A stretch of DNA of 64,000 nucleotides. Origin: Marinoscillum sp. 108 (GTDB lineage: Bacteria; Bacteroidota; Bacteroidia; Cytophagales; Cyclobacteriaceae). The first letter of the stretch is position 1. The number at the start of each line of letters is the position of its first letter. Below the pieces are notes generated by a model. The model worked only from the letters and a program-made list of their open reading frames with translations. It was not told the origin of the DNA and ran no database searches. The DNA is taken from the NCBI RefSeq assembly GCF_902506655.1, contig NZ_LR734812.1, positions 124,001 through 188,000 of the forward strand, written 5' to 3'. Shown piece by piece: positions 43,709-52,591 of the stretch. A program made the translations under genes and the position numbers.

Positions 43709-45136
43709 ATGATAGTCATAGATAATTTCATTGGTGGCGAGTTTCACAAACCTAAAAGCGGTCAGTACCTGGACAACATCAACCCGGCTGTGGGGGAGGT
43801 CTTCGCGAAGATTGCCAACTCATCTGCCAAAGATCTTGAAGTGGCGGTGAGCGCCGCGTCAGGAGCTTTTCACGAGTGGTCGCGAAAGACGCTGGCCCAG
43901 CGCTCCAAAATTCTTCACAGACTGGCTGATTTGATAGATGAAAATCTGGAAGCCCTGGCCAGGGCTGAGAGCCAGGACAATGGCAAACCGGTTGCTCTGG
44001 CCAGGAGGGTAGATATCCCCCGGGCAGCAGCCAATTTTCGGTTTTTTGCTTCGGCGATCATCAATGAATCTACCGAAGCTCATGTCATGGAAGGCCATGC
44101 GGTCAATTATACAAGGCGGGCTCCACTGGGGGTGGTTGGGTGTATCTCACCATGGAACCTGCCGCTTTATTTATTTACCTGGAAAATAGCACCGGCGCTG
44201 GCCGCCGGAAATTGCGTGATCGCCAAGCCCTCAGAAGTCACGCCATACACTGCTTTTTTACTATGTCAACTAGCTAATGAAGCTGGATTGCCACCTGGGG
44301 TATTGAATGTGCTGCATGGCAGGGGAGCTGAGATTGGCCAGTTGCTGGTAGATCATGCAGAGGTAAAAGCCATTTCCTTTACGGGAGGCACTCAGACAGG
44401 TCGTATCATTGGTCAGGCTGCGGCCAGACAATTCAAGAAAGTGTCTCTGGAGCTCGGGGGCAAGAACCCTGTAGTGGTATTCGATGACTGCAACTTTGAA
44501 GAAGCGGTGCAAACTACCGTCGAAAGTTCTTTTACCAACCAGGGGGAGATTTGCCTTTGCGGATCACGAATTTTTATTCAGAAGGGAATTTATGAGCAGT
44601 TCAAGGCGGCCTTTGTGGAGCGGGTGAAAGCACTCAAAGTAGGTGATCCAGCTACAGAGGTGGATCTTGGCGCATTGGTATCCCACGATCATTTAGAAAA
44701 AGTAGACTCCTATGTGAGCAAAGCCAGAACAGATGGTGGGAAAGTGCTGGCGGGTGGAAGCCGAATCACTTTGATGAATGGCTACTATTATGAGCCCACG
44801 GTCATCGAGGGGCTGGATGAATACTGTCAGATCAATCAGGAGGAGGTTTTTGGGCCGGTGGTGACACTCATGCCATTCTCTGATGAAGCGGATGTGATCA
44901 GCAAGGCCAATTCCACACCGTATGGATTAGCGGCCGTGATTTGGACGGAGAACCTGAAGCGTGCCCATGCGGTGGCGCATCAGATCAAATCCGGAATTAT
45001 ATGGATCAACTGTTGGATGCTCCGTGACCTGAGAACCCCATTTGGAGGGATGAAATCATCAGGCGTCGGGCGCGAAGGGGGAAGTGAGGCTTTGCGGTTT
45101 TTCACCGAACCACAAAATATCTGCGTGAAACTATAG
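43709..45136 (+). CDS. 2-aminomuconate-6-semialdehyde dehydrogenase (ALDH family)
   Basis: 475 residues. ALDH motifs: LELGGKNPVVV with the general-base glutamate, FTNQGEICLCGSRIF with the nucleophilic cysteine, and ISPWNLPLYLFTWKIAPALAAGN. The genomic neighbourhood points to the AmnC/NbaE type, which oxidises 2-aminomuconate semialdehyde to 2-aminomuconate with NAD+; sequence alone would also allow related semialdehydes. ACMS decarboxylase and 2-aminomuconate deaminase, needed on either side of this step, are not in the window. Confidence 0.88.
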   Translation: MIVIDNFIGGEFHKPKSGQYLDNINPAVGEVFAKIANSSAKDLEVAVSAASGAFHEWSRKTLAQRSKILHRLADLIDENLEALARAESQDNGKPVALARRVDIPRAAANFRFFASAIINESTEAHVMEGHAVNYTRRAPLGVVGCISPWNLPLYLFTWKIAPALAAGNCVIAKPSEVTPYTAFLLCQLANEAGLPPGVLNVLHGRGAEIGQLLVDHAEVKAISFTGGTQTGRIIGQAAARQFKKVSLELGGKNPVVVFDDCNFEEAVQTTVESSFTNQGEICLCGSRIFIQKGIYEQFKAAFVERVKALKVGDPATEVDLGALVSHDHLEKVDSYVSKARTDGGKVLAGGSRITLMNGYYYEPTVIEGLDEYCQINQEEVFGPVVTLMPFSDEADVISKANSTPYGLAAVIWTENLKRAHAVAHQIKSGIIWINCWMLRDLRTPFGGMKSSGVGREGGSEALRFFTEPQNICVKL

Positions 45137-45142
45137 AGAAAA

Positions 45143-45169
45143 AAAGCCCTTTCTGGATGAAAGGGCTTT
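45143..45169. terminator. terminator between convergent ALDH and zinc-ribbon genes
   Basis: 11-bp stem AAAGCCCTTTC / GAAAGGGCTTT with a 5-nt loop. The T-run is better on the minus strand, so it is mainly the terminator of the leftward zinc-ribbon gene, but it can work for both. Confidence 0.8.
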
Positions 45170-45188
45170 GATTCTTAAGATTGTTGGA

Positions 45189-45929
45189 TTATGCCGTAGT
45201 CTCTTCTTCAGACCTCAACTTGGAGATGCTGAATGACTTACGCTCTTTGTGTCCACAGTATCCACAAGTATAATATTTCATCAATTCGCCCTCTTCAGTA
45301 GTAGTGGCCTCTTGCACCACTTCTTCTCTGTCTATTTTCAGGGTCTGGTAGTTACACTCTGAGCACTGCAGTGCGTGTAGTCTACCATTGTATTTTTCTA
45401 TTTTGGTATATCCCGAAACCTCATCTACCCACACATCATAGTCCACTGAAAAGGCGTCTTCCTCAGCTTGCATACCTTCATCCAGATATACATCCTCTTC
45501 CTCTTCACTCAGCAGCTTCATTTTGCGACCATCAGGAGAAATTCTTGGTGTGAACCTCAATTTTTTCAACCTCTTTTCGATGAAGAAAGGATAGTAGAAC
45601 TTCAACACATTTTGGATAACTACTCCCACGATCATGGAGACCATGAGGGTCACAAAAATCCAAACAAAGAACCACAACCAGGTGGTATTAGCTCTTAGGG
45701 TGTTTGCATACAGTGACGCACCGATCAGAATCAGCAGAAAACCATACCAAAGGAGGTTGATTTCATGCATATTGATATAATCGTATTTCGATTTAGCATC
45801 TGTGGTGGTTAATAATTTCAGGTAATGACCTAACAAGATCAAAACACCAACACCAGCTATTGCATAGGCTAGATATTGCCCGTAAGTATTCCAGGCTTCA
45901 AGCAAACTTGGTGATATAGGATCGGTCAT
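45189..45929 (-). CDS. two-TM protein with C-terminal zinc-ribbon, unknown function
   Basis: 246 residues. Two membrane segments (about 16-37 YLAYAIAGVGVLILLGHYL and 52-115 region with LLWYGFLLILIGASLY and WLWFFVWIFVTLMVSMIVGVVI, so possibly three). A basic/acidic cytoplasmic part follows, then two CxxC pairs (CSECNY about 195 and CGYCGHKE about 225) that likely bind one zinc ion. I do not recognise the family. It is convergent with the ALDH gene. Confidence 0.7.
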   Translation of the reverse strand: MTDPISPSLLEAWNTYGQYLAYAIAGVGVLILLGHYLKLLTTTDAKSKYDYINMHEINLLWYGFLLILIGASLYANTLRANTTWLWFFVWIFVTLMVSMIVGVVIQNVLKFYYPFFIEKRLKKLRFTPRISPDGRKMKLLSEEEEDVYLDEGMQAEEDAFSVDYDVWVDEVSGYTKIEKYNGRLHALQCSECNYQTLKIDREEVVQEATTTEEGELMKYYTCGYCGHKERKSFSISKLRSEEETTA

Positions 45930-46291
45930 AGTAGAATTTTAGGTTATTCGGTTAAAATACAAAAATGTCACATTTTTTTAAAATCACAATGCACTTGTCT
46001 CTACAACGTGATTTTATTCTCGCTAAAACACCCCTGTAAAATATTAAAAATAATACATCAAGTCAATGAATCTATGAATTTATCAATATTCACCATCATT
46101 CCAACGTTATTCCTCTAATAAGTGTCACAGGGGTAGATCAAACACTATCGAAAGAGAATGGTTAGCATTCCGACGAGTATTTGTTGGTGACCGGCGGTTT
46201 TATTGAAATTATGAAGTGAAACTATCTTAGATTTGTCCTGATTTAACTAGTAATCGTCTAAAATTAAAAACTCAAACTTAAAATTGAACAA
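45930..46291. other. 362-bp AT-rich divergent intergenic region
   Basis: It holds no reading frame I can support. It carries a promoter for the rightward lipoprotein gene (separate entry) and a widely spaced inverted pair ACCCCTGT / ACAGGGGT (near 46029 and 46125), which is too far apart to assign. Confidence 0.6.
46203..46235 (+). promoter_or_regulatory. candidate Bacteroidota promoter of the 316-residue lipoprotein
   Basis: TTG at 46203-46205 and TAGATTTG (TAnnTTTG) at 46228-46235, with a 22-bp gap inside the usual range. The predicted transcript starts near 46241, leaving about a 50-nt leader. Confidence 0.5.
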
Positions 46292-47242
46292 ATGAAAAAC
46301 GTATTTAAAAATCTAATGATTTACGGTGCAGTGGCATCAATGGCCTTTTTATACAGCTGCGGCGGAGACGAAGAAACTCCAGCACCAGCAGTGCCGACCA
46401 TTGCTGTAGCTACTACAGTGAATGGGACAGCCGCTACCAGCCCGTTGAATGTGGTGCCTGGTGATGAGGTAGTGTTCAATGTGAGCATCAATGCTGAAGG
46501 TGGATTCAATGTATACAGAGTATATGCGTCTAAAGATGGTGGTACTGCTACCAAATTGGCTGAGTACACCCGACTGGACCTAAGCGTAGATGCTGGTGTG
46601 GCCGTGGTAACGGACTCACGTGCTACTGAGATCGAAGCAGAAGACGTTGGATCTACAATTACTTACGAATTTGAAGTAGTAGATGACAAAGATCAGACTT
46701 CAACTACCGAGATCGAGGTGGTTGTTAACTCTCCTGAGGCGAGAATTTACGCAAGCAAGAAACTTCTTGCCCCTAGCGGAGACTTTACAAATGAAAACTT
46801 TTTTAGTGTGAGCACTGGAGAACTGTACTCTAAGTCAGAAGTGAACTCAACTACTGAGGCAATTTCTCCATTGATTGATTTTGGTTATTACTACGGTAAT
46901 TCTGAAAACGCTTCCATCGCTTCACCTAAAGGTTTCGAGTCGACTGTATTTGCTTCACAGGTGGAAGGTTGGAATACCAAAAATGCAACAGTATTGAAAA
47001 CGACCACACTTACGGCTTCACAGTTTAATGAAGTGTCCACTTATGCTGATATTGATGCTGCGTTTGAGGCGGGAACATTGGATGCAAATGGGGTAATTAC
47101 TGGATTGACTGAAGGAACTGTATTGGCTTTTGAAACGGTTGATGGAGTTAAAGGTCTCATCCTTGTTTCTGAAATAGAGCCTGGCTTTGAGTCTAATGAC
47201 TATATCGAATTAGATATTTTAGCTCAGTTAGAGGCTAACTAA
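46292..47242 (+). CDS. surface lipoprotein of unknown function
   Basis: 316 residues. Signal peptide with cysteine 23 followed by GGDEE (SCGGDEE), which fits the acidic export signal that sends Bacteroidota lipoproteins to the cell surface. Residues about 35-150 look like one beta-sandwich (PTIAVATTVNGTAATSPLNVVPGDEVVFNVSINAEGG...TYEFEVVDDKDQTSTTEIEVVVNS). The rest is beta-rich without a known motif. No partner genes are adjacent. It has its own promoter candidate and terminator. Confidence 0.85.
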   Translation: MKNVFKNLMIYGAVASMAFLYSCGGDEETPAPAVPTIAVATTVNGTAATSPLNVVPGDEVVFNVSINAEGGFNVYRVYASKDGGTATKLAEYTRLDLSVDAGVAVVTDSRATEIEAEDVGSTITYEFEVVDDKDQTSTTEIEVVVNSPEARIYASKKLLAPSGDFTNENFFSVSTGELYSKSEVNSTTEAISPLIDFGYYYGNSENASIASPKGFESTVFASQVEGWNTKNATVLKTTTLTASQFNEVSTYADIDAAFEAGTLDANGVITGLTEGTVLAFETVDGVKGLILVSEIEPGFESNDYIELDILAQLEAN

Positions 47243-47266
47243 TTTCTAGAATTTAACAGAATCATA

Positions 47267-47304
47267 AAACCCTCCCGGATAGCTATCCGGGAGGGTTTTT
47301 TTAT
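47267..47304 (+). terminator. Rho-independent terminator of the surface lipoprotein gene
   Basis: 14-bp stem beginning AAACCCTCCCGGAT (47267-47280) with its complement at 47285-47298, 4-nt loop and a T-run. Confidence 0.93.
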
Positions 47305-47381
47305 TTAATACTGCGACTGTGTACTTTTAGCCCCAAATAACTCAATCAGGGTTTTATAAACCAAAAAACAAACATCATCCT

Positions 47382-48635
47382 ATGTTGAATTTCTCCAAAT
47401 TATTGCTACTCACACTCCTTGCTTTTGCCTGCGCAAAGCCTGCGGAGGTTAAAAAGGCCGTAGCTGACATGACCGACGAGGAGGTCATGGCCTATGCGAC
47501 AGCATTGGCCAAACAAAATATTATTGTGGATGGCCATGTGGACCTTCCCTATCGCATGGAAGTGAAGGGCTTCATGCTCAAGAAAAAGGTGGAAGACGTG
47601 TCCGTGGAGACAGAGGGCAACTTTGACTACCCGAAGGCCAAAGAAGGCGGGCTGGATGCACCCTTTATGTCGATCTACATACCCTCATCTTATTATGTCA
47701 AAGGTGGAGCCAAAGCGTTTGCGGATTCGCTCATAGAGATGACACAAAATGTAGCGACTGCTTTTCCGGACAAGTTTGCCCTGGCCAATACACCGGCTGA
47801 TATCCAGGCCAATTTTGACAAGGGGCTCATTTCCCTGCCTTTGGGTATGGAAAATGGCGCACCTATTGAGGACGACCTGGCCAATGTGGAGTATTTCTTC
47901 AACAAGGGAATCCGGTACATCACGCTTACCCACTCTATAGACAACCAGATCAGTGATTCGTCTTACGACACTACATACACCTGGAATGGTGTGAGCCCGT
48001 TTGGAGAGCAGGTAATCGCCGAAATGAATCGCTTGGGCATCATGGTGGACATTTCTCACGTGACAGACAGTGCTTTCTATGATGCACTCAGACTGAGCAA
48101 AGCTCCGTTGATTGCTTCGCATTCATCTTGCAGAAAGTTCACACCTGGATTTCACAGAAACATGTCCGATCAGATGATCAAAGACCTGGCGGCTAAAGGT
48201 GGGGTGATCCACATCAACTTTGGCTCAACATTCCTGTCAAAGGAGTCCAGGGATAAATATGATGCCATGGATTCTGTGATGACCAATTACCGTGCTGAGA
48301 CCGGGCTTTCGAGAAGTGATTCTGCCTATAAAGCTTTTGCTAAAAAATACTCAGAGGACAATGACGTGTATGCAGACGTGAAAATCGTGGCTGATCACAT
48401 CGATAATGTGGTGGAGATCGCAGGCATCGATTTTGTGGGCTTTGGTTCTGATTTTGATGGCGTGGGCGACAGCCTGCCAAAGGGCCTCAAAGATGTATCG
48501 ATGTTTCCCAATGTGATCTATGAATTATTGAAAAGAGGATATACAGAGGAGGACATAGCCAAGATCTGCTATCAAAATACTTTCCGTGTGTGGAATGAAG
48601 TGATTAAAACGGCTGAGTCTATTCAGGGGATTTAA
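47382..48635 (+). CDS. membrane dipeptidase (peptidase M19), lipoprotein
   Basis: 417 residues with a lipoprotein signal (LLAFAC, cysteine 17). Zinc-binding signatures: IIVDGHVDLPYR (H52, D54), the bridging glutamate region LPLGMENGAPIEDDLANV, DISHVTDSAFYDAL, IASHSSCRKFTPGFHRNMSD and FVGFGSDFDGVGDSLPKGL. The family cleaves dipeptides at the cell envelope and can act on beta-lactams. It is a single gene with a terminator at each end of its interval. Confidence 0.94.
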   Translation: MLNFSKLLLLTLLAFACAKPAEVKKAVADMTDEEVMAYATALAKQNIIVDGHVDLPYRMEVKGFMLKKKVEDVSVETEGNFDYPKAKEGGLDAPFMSIYIPSSYYVKGGAKAFADSLIEMTQNVATAFPDKFALANTPADIQANFDKGLISLPLGMENGAPIEDDLANVEYFFNKGIRYITLTHSIDNQISDSSYDTTYTWNGVSPFGEQVIAEMNRLGIMVDISHVTDSAFYDALRLSKAPLIASHSSCRKFTPGFHRNMSDQMIKDLAAKGGVIHINFGSTFLSKESRDKYDAMDSVMTNYRAETGLSRSDSAYKAFAKKYSEDNDVYADVKIVADHIDNVVEIAGIDFVGFGSDFDGVGDSLPKGLKDVSMFPNVIYELLKRGYTEEDIAKICYQNTFRVWNEVIKTAESIQGI

Positions 48636-48671
48636 TGACTGATTTCCATTAAACTATTCAGAATTTAGAAG

Positions 48672-48700
48672 TTGCCCGGGTCATCCGGGCAATTTTGTTT
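48672..48700 (+). terminator. Rho-independent terminator of the dipeptidase gene
   Basis: 8-bp stem TTGCCCGG / CCGGGCAA (48672-48679, 48685-48692) with a 5-nt loop and TTTTGTTTT tail. Confidence 0.85.
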
Positions 48701-48709
48701 TAAGGCCTG

Positions 48710-49339
48710 TCAGTTTCCCTTTTTGAGGGAGTTTATAAACTTAGACCAGGCCCAGGGATTGAGCAGGTTGTTTTGAGGGGTCTGATATTTATTCTGAATG
48801 GCCTGCATTTGCATCTGCATATAATACTGGTGGTTGGCATTGGGACTGGCTGGCAGATCAGCATAGGCGCTGCTCATGTAGTCACTCGAAAGCCAGGCAT
48901 TCAGGTTGTTATATTGCTTTTGATAGGGCGTCTCCAGAGAAAGAATGGCCTCTTTAAACATGGCTTCTGTGGGATAGGGAAAAACTTCCACCTCACTCAG
49001 CAGCGTCACATCTTCTTGCATGGTGATGAGTACTTTCAGGCTGGTGCTTTCCTTATGCTCAGGCACAATATAGAATTGACGCTTAAACCCTACAGCACTA
49101 AAGACCAGACTGTCTCCTTCCAGAACAGGGAGGGAGAAAAAACCGTATGGGTTGGTAGTAGTCCCGCGACCGGCTGTGGGTACGTATACGTGTACTCCGG
49201 GGATCACGGAGTTACTGTCGGGTGCAAAGACCACTCCGGTAAATTGGATGATGTTCCTTTTGACTGGAGTATCCGACTGAGCCACCAATGCGCTGACGGT
49301 CAAAAAAAAGGAGAATATGTAAATGAAATATTTTAGCAA
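48710..49339 (-). CDS. exported protein with carboxypeptidase-like regulatory domain (paralogue of 21214-21978)
   Basis: 209 residues. The start is TTG 49339, which yields the signal peptide (M)LKYFIYIFSFFLTVSALVAQ; no ATG is available. Residues about 30-110 form the regulatory-type beta-sandwich (IQFTGVVFAPDSNSVIPGVHVYVPTAGRGTTTNPYGFFSLPVLEGDSLVFSAVGF). The helical part with PYPTEAMFKEAIL matches the plan of the protein at 21214-21978 (PTEEIFKRKIL). A rightward frame over the same bases lacks any recognisable feature. Role unknown. Confidence 0.8.
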   Translation of the reverse strand: MLKYFIYIFSFFLTVSALVAQSDTPVKRNIIQFTGVVFAPDSNSVIPGVHVYVPTAGRGTTTNPYGFFSLPVLEGDSLVFSAVGFKRQFYIVPEHKESTSLKVLITMQEDVTLLSEVEVFPYPTEAMFKEAILSLETPYQKQYNNLNAWLSSDYMSSAYADLPASPNANHQYYMQMQMQAIQNKYQTPQNNLLNPWAWSKFINSLKKGN

Positions 49340-49480
49340 ACCCTTGAAACTTATACTTTCTATATTAATAAAGGTCTAACGGGAAAAGTTGTTTAAAAGC
49401 TATATTTCTAAGAGCTTTAAATAACTATACCCGTCAAAGGTACTGATGAAAATGTTTTTTGGGGATAACCGACTAAGAAT

Positions 49481-49864
49481 ATGCGATTAAAGAATTTTAG
49501 TCTAAACTACGGCACTCAGATTTTCAAGGCCTTTGGAGACGAAGCGAGAGTCAGGATTATTCACTTGTTATTCAAGAATGATGAGCTGGCTGTCTCTGAT
49601 CTGGAGGCCATCCTGGACTATACACAGACGAAAACCTCGCGCCATATTGGTTATCTGAAAAATTCCGGGCTGGTCAACGCAACAAAAAAGGATCAGTGGG
49701 TCTTTTATAGTATCAAAGACGAAGTTTACGACATGGTTTCGCAGATATTTGATTTTCTCAATAAGGATCTTCAGCTTCAGCGAGATCAGGAAGTCTACAA
49801 TACCATGAATTCCAACAGGGAGCTGGCGATTAACAAGTTAGCCGCAAAAGATTATAGGAAATAA
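49481..49864 (+). CDS. ArsR-family winged-helix transcriptional regulator
   Basis: 127 residues. The HTH part IFKAFGDEARVRIIHLLFKNDELAVSDLEAILDYTQTKTSRHIGYLKNSGLV is typical ArsR/SmtB; WVFYSIKDEVYDMVSQI is the wing and following helix. There is no clear Cys-rich metal site, so metal sensing is not evident. Its stop overlaps the next start by one base (TAATG), so it is co-transcribed with the phosphatase gene. Confidence 0.88.
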   Translation: MRLKNFSLNYGTQIFKAFGDEARVRIIHLLFKNDELAVSDLEAILDYTQTKTSRHIGYLKNSGLVNATKKDQWVFYSIKDEVYDMVSQIFDFLNKDLQLQRDQEVYNTMNSNRELAINKLAAKDYRK

Positions 49865-50553
49865 TGAAATTCACCCATATTTTTTTTGACCTGGACCATA
49901 CGCTTTGGGACTATGACCTCAATGCCCGCAAGGTGCTCAGTGATTTGTATCAGCAGTTTGAGCTGCAGCGAGAGATTGTTTTTGGACCGGAGCGTTTCAC
50001 AGAAGTGTTCTTTAAAACCAATGACACACTCTGGCAACAATACAATCAGGGCAACATAGACCGGGACGAAATCAGAACCCAGCGATTCAGAAAGGTGATG
50101 GCGAAGTGTGGGGCGCCTGATTTTGAAAAGACCGAAGAGATGAGTGAGTATTTTTTATTCAATTGTCCTCGGCAAAAGGCCACCATAGCAGATGCCACTA
50201 TGATTCTGGACTATCTGAGCAAGCGGTACCATCTGAGTGTGGTCACCAATGGTTTTGATGATGTGCAGTCCATTAAGCTGGAGGCTTGTGGCCTGGACAA
50301 GTATTTTTCGCATGTATTTACCTCTGAAACTACGGGTCATAAAAAGCCATCACGGGAGATTTTCGATCATGCCGTGAAGGAAGTCAATGCCCACGTGAGC
50401 ACCACACTGATGATCGGCGACAATCATAGCACGGATATTATAGGTGCGAGAAACGCGGGGATCACTCCGCTCCTATACAATCCCAAGGGCCTGGTGAAGT
50501 CAGATTGTCAGCTACAAATCAAAACACTTTCAGAATTAATGAGATTACTATAA
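49864..50553 (+). CDS. YjjG-type HAD nucleotidase
   Basis: 229 residues. HAD motif 1 is FFDLDHTLWDYDLNA with catalytic aspartates D9 and D11, motif 2 is VVTNGF, motif 3 the lysine in TTGHKKPSREIF, and motif 4 LMIGDNHSTDIIGARNAG. The cap and length match the YjjG family of noncanonical pyrimidine 5'-nucleotidases, which clean up modified nucleotides such as 5-substituted dUMP. It is coupled to the ArsR-type gene, which may regulate it (inference). Confidence 0.92.
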   Translation: MKFTHIFFDLDHTLWDYDLNARKVLSDLYQQFELQREIVFGPERFTEVFFKTNDTLWQQYNQGNIDRDEIRTQRFRKVMAKCGAPDFEKTEEMSEYFLFNCPRQKATIADATMILDYLSKRYHLSVVTNGFDDVQSIKLEACGLDKYFSHVFTSETTGHKKPSREIFDHAVKEVNAHVSTTLMIGDNHSTDIIGARNAGITPLLYNPKGLVKSDCQLQIKTLSELMRLL

Positions 50554-50572
50554 AGGAGCTACTCCTATTTTA

Positions 50573-50580
50573 TAATTTTG
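50573..50580 (+). promoter_or_regulatory. candidate -7 element of pruA
   Basis: TAATTTTG matches TAnnTTTG, 31 bp before the pruA start. It directly follows the small AGGAG / CTCCT stem at 50554-50566 that might end the phosphatase transcript. Confidence 0.45.
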
Positions 50581-50610
50581 CGGGAGCAAAAAATAAACAA
50601 CTACTACATT

Positions 50611-52242
50611 ATGTCTAAAGGAAACTACTACATACCAGAGCCCTCCAACGAACCGGTACTGACCTACGCCCCAGGTACACCGGAGCGTGAGGAATTGAAA
50701 AAGGCCGTGAAGCTGGCTCGGAAAGAAGAGCGCGATATCCCCATGTACATTGGCGGAAAGGAAGTGCGTACCGGCAATAAAATCAAAATGAGCCCTCCAT
50801 ATGACCATAAGCATGTTTTGGGTCATTTTCATGAAGGAGATGCTTCACACGTGGAGGCAGCCATCAAAGCTGCACTGGATGCCAAGGAGGCCTGGGAAAA
50901 CCTGGCCTGGGAACAGAGAGCAAGTATTTTCCTGAAAGCTGCTGATTTGCTGGCAGGTCCTTACAGAGCTAAAATCAATGCAGCCACTATGCTGGCACAA
51001 TCCAAAAATGCCTACCAGGCGGAGATCGACGCGGCGTGTGAGTTCATTGACTTTTTGAGATTCAATGCGGCATTCATGCAGGAGATCTACATGGATCAGC
51101 CTGAGTCTTCACCAGGTATCTGGAACCGACTGGAGTATCGTCCTCTGGAAGGGTTTGTTTTTGCCATTACACCTTTCAATTTCACTGCTATTGCTGGCAA
51201 CCTGCCTGCGTCAGCAGCACTGATGGGCAACACAGTAGTTTGGAAACCCAACTACAGCCAGGTGTACTCAGCGCAAGTGATCATGGAAGTGTTCAAAGAA
51301 GCTGGTTTGCCGGATGGTGTGATCAACATGATTTATGTAGACGGACCAGTGGCCGGGGATGTGGTATTTAACCACCCGGATTTTGCCGGATTGCATTTTA
51401 CCGGAAGTACGGCCGTATTTAAACACCTTTGGAAAACCATAGGTCAGAACATTGATAAATACCGCTCATACCCAAGGGTGGTTGGCGAAACTGGCGGAAA
51501 GGACTTTGTGATCGCGCATAAATCAGCGGATCCACAGGAAGTGGCAGCAGGACTGATCAGAGGTGCGTTTGAATTTCAGGGACAAAAGTGTAGTGCGGCT
51601 TCAAGAGCTTATATTCCTTCTAATATCTGGGAAGCGGTGAAAAAGCAAATGGCCGCTGACCTGAAGGAGATCAGCATGGGCAGTCCGGAAGATTTCTCCA
51701 ATTTTGTGAATGCCGTGATCGACAAAAAATCATTTGACAAAATAGCTGGCTACATTGATCGGGCCAAAAAAGACACGGATGTAGAAGTACTTTTTGGAGG
51801 CAACTATGACGATTCAGTGGGTTACTTTATAGAGCCTACGGTTTTACTGGCCAAGGATCCAAAATACACGACCATGTGTGAGGAGATTTTTGGGCCGGTG
51901 CTGACGGTCTATGTGTATGACCCGGAACAGTATGAGGAGACCCTGACCCTGGTGGATCAGACATCACCTTATGCACTTACGGGAGCGGTTTTCTCCAAAG
52001 ACAGGTATGCGATAGAACTGGCCACTAAAAAGCTCAGAAATGCCGCTGGCAATTTTTACATCAATGACAAGCCTACCGGAGCTGTAGTAGGGCAACAGCC
52101 ATTTGGCGGAGCCAGAGGTTCGGGCACCAACGATAAGGCCGGTGCTGGTATCAACTTGCTGAGATGGGTAAGCGCCCGTACGATCAAGGAGACACTCGTA
52201 CCACCAAAAAGTTACCGGTATCCATTTTTGGACCAGGAGTAA
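50611..52242 (+). CDS. pruA: 1-pyrroline-5-carboxylate dehydrogenase
   Basis: 543 residues from ATG 50611 (MSKGNYYIPEPSNEPV); an in-frame start at 50578 would lie inside the -7 element. ALDH motifs: ITPFNFTAIAGNL, WKPNYSQ, VGETGGKDFVIAH with the glutamate, and FEFQGQKCSAASRAYIP with the catalytic cysteine. It oxidises glutamate-gamma-semialdehyde to glutamate with NAD+, the last step of proline breakdown. This form is the long single-function type common in Bacteroidota and mitochondria; PutA-type fusion is absent. Confidence 0.96.
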   Translation: MSKGNYYIPEPSNEPVLTYAPGTPEREELKKAVKLARKEERDIPMYIGGKEVRTGNKIKMSPPYDHKHVLGHFHEGDASHVEAAIKAALDAKEAWENLAWEQRASIFLKAADLLAGPYRAKINAATMLAQSKNAYQAEIDAACEFIDFLRFNAAFMQEIYMDQPESSPGIWNRLEYRPLEGFVFAITPFNFTAIAGNLPASAALMGNTVVWKPNYSQVYSAQVIMEVFKEAGLPDGVINMIYVDGPVAGDVVFNHPDFAGLHFTGSTAVFKHLWKTIGQNIDKYRSYPRVVGETGGKDFVIAHKSADPQEVAAGLIRGAFEFQGQKCSAASRAYIPSNIWEAVKKQMAADLKEISMGSPEDFSNFVNAVIDKKSFDKIAGYIDRAKKDTDVEVLFGGNYDDSVGYFIEPTVLLAKDPKYTTMCEEIFGPVLTVYVYDPEQYEETLTLVDQTSPYALTGAVFSKDRYAIELATKKLRNAAGNFYINDKPTGAVVGQQPFGGARGSGTNDKAGAGINLLRWVSARTIKETLVPPKSYRYPFLDQE

Positions 52243-52365
52243 TGACAGCAATTTTATCTCAAAAGTGCAACGGGGTTGTATTATTTTACACGTTAATGTG
52301 AATCAAAGAGAACGGATGTGAAAACTAAGGGCGTAATGGCGGGCTGGGCATCCAAGGCAAGTGTG

Positions 52366-52482
52366 AATCATTTTGACTCGAAAAAAAATCTAAAAAAGGC
52401 CAGACTCTTTGAGTCGAAATGATTTTTTGCGTTGGTGCCTTTTCTTTTGCTTCGTTTTCTTTGGGCAAGCAAAGAAAATGAA
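52366..52482. repeat. two-hairpin element with an interrupted reading frame
   Basis: Hairpin A has 14-nt arms, AATCATTTTGACTC (52366-52379) and GAGTCGAAATGATT (52411-52424), one G-T pair. Hairpin B has 13-nt arms, TTCGTTTTCTTTG (52451-52463) and CAAAGAAAATGAA (52470-52482), one G-T pair. A plus-strand frame starting MAGWASKASVNHFDSKK runs through A to a TGA at 52418-52420 and continues in the same frame as FFALVPFLLLRFLWASKENEG to a second stop. It recalls a short frame often annotated in Bacteroidota genomes, which suggests a dispersed repeat, but no second copy is visible here. Confidence 0.5.
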
Positions 52483-52591
52483 GGGTTAGCAACCATTGAG
52501 CTGGAATGAGTTACTGATTATTAGACATGCCACAATGCATTCAATACACAATGCAATTTTTCCACAGGTTCCGTATTGATCGCTAAAACAT

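Noticed and set aside
46029-46132. Inverted ACCCCTGT / ACAGGGGT pair
   Set aside because: Arms are 8 nt and about 90 bp apart; expected by chance in a region of this size.
48773-49336. 187-codon rightward frame
   Set aside because: Antisense to a protein with a signal peptide and a known domain; the translation shows no family features.
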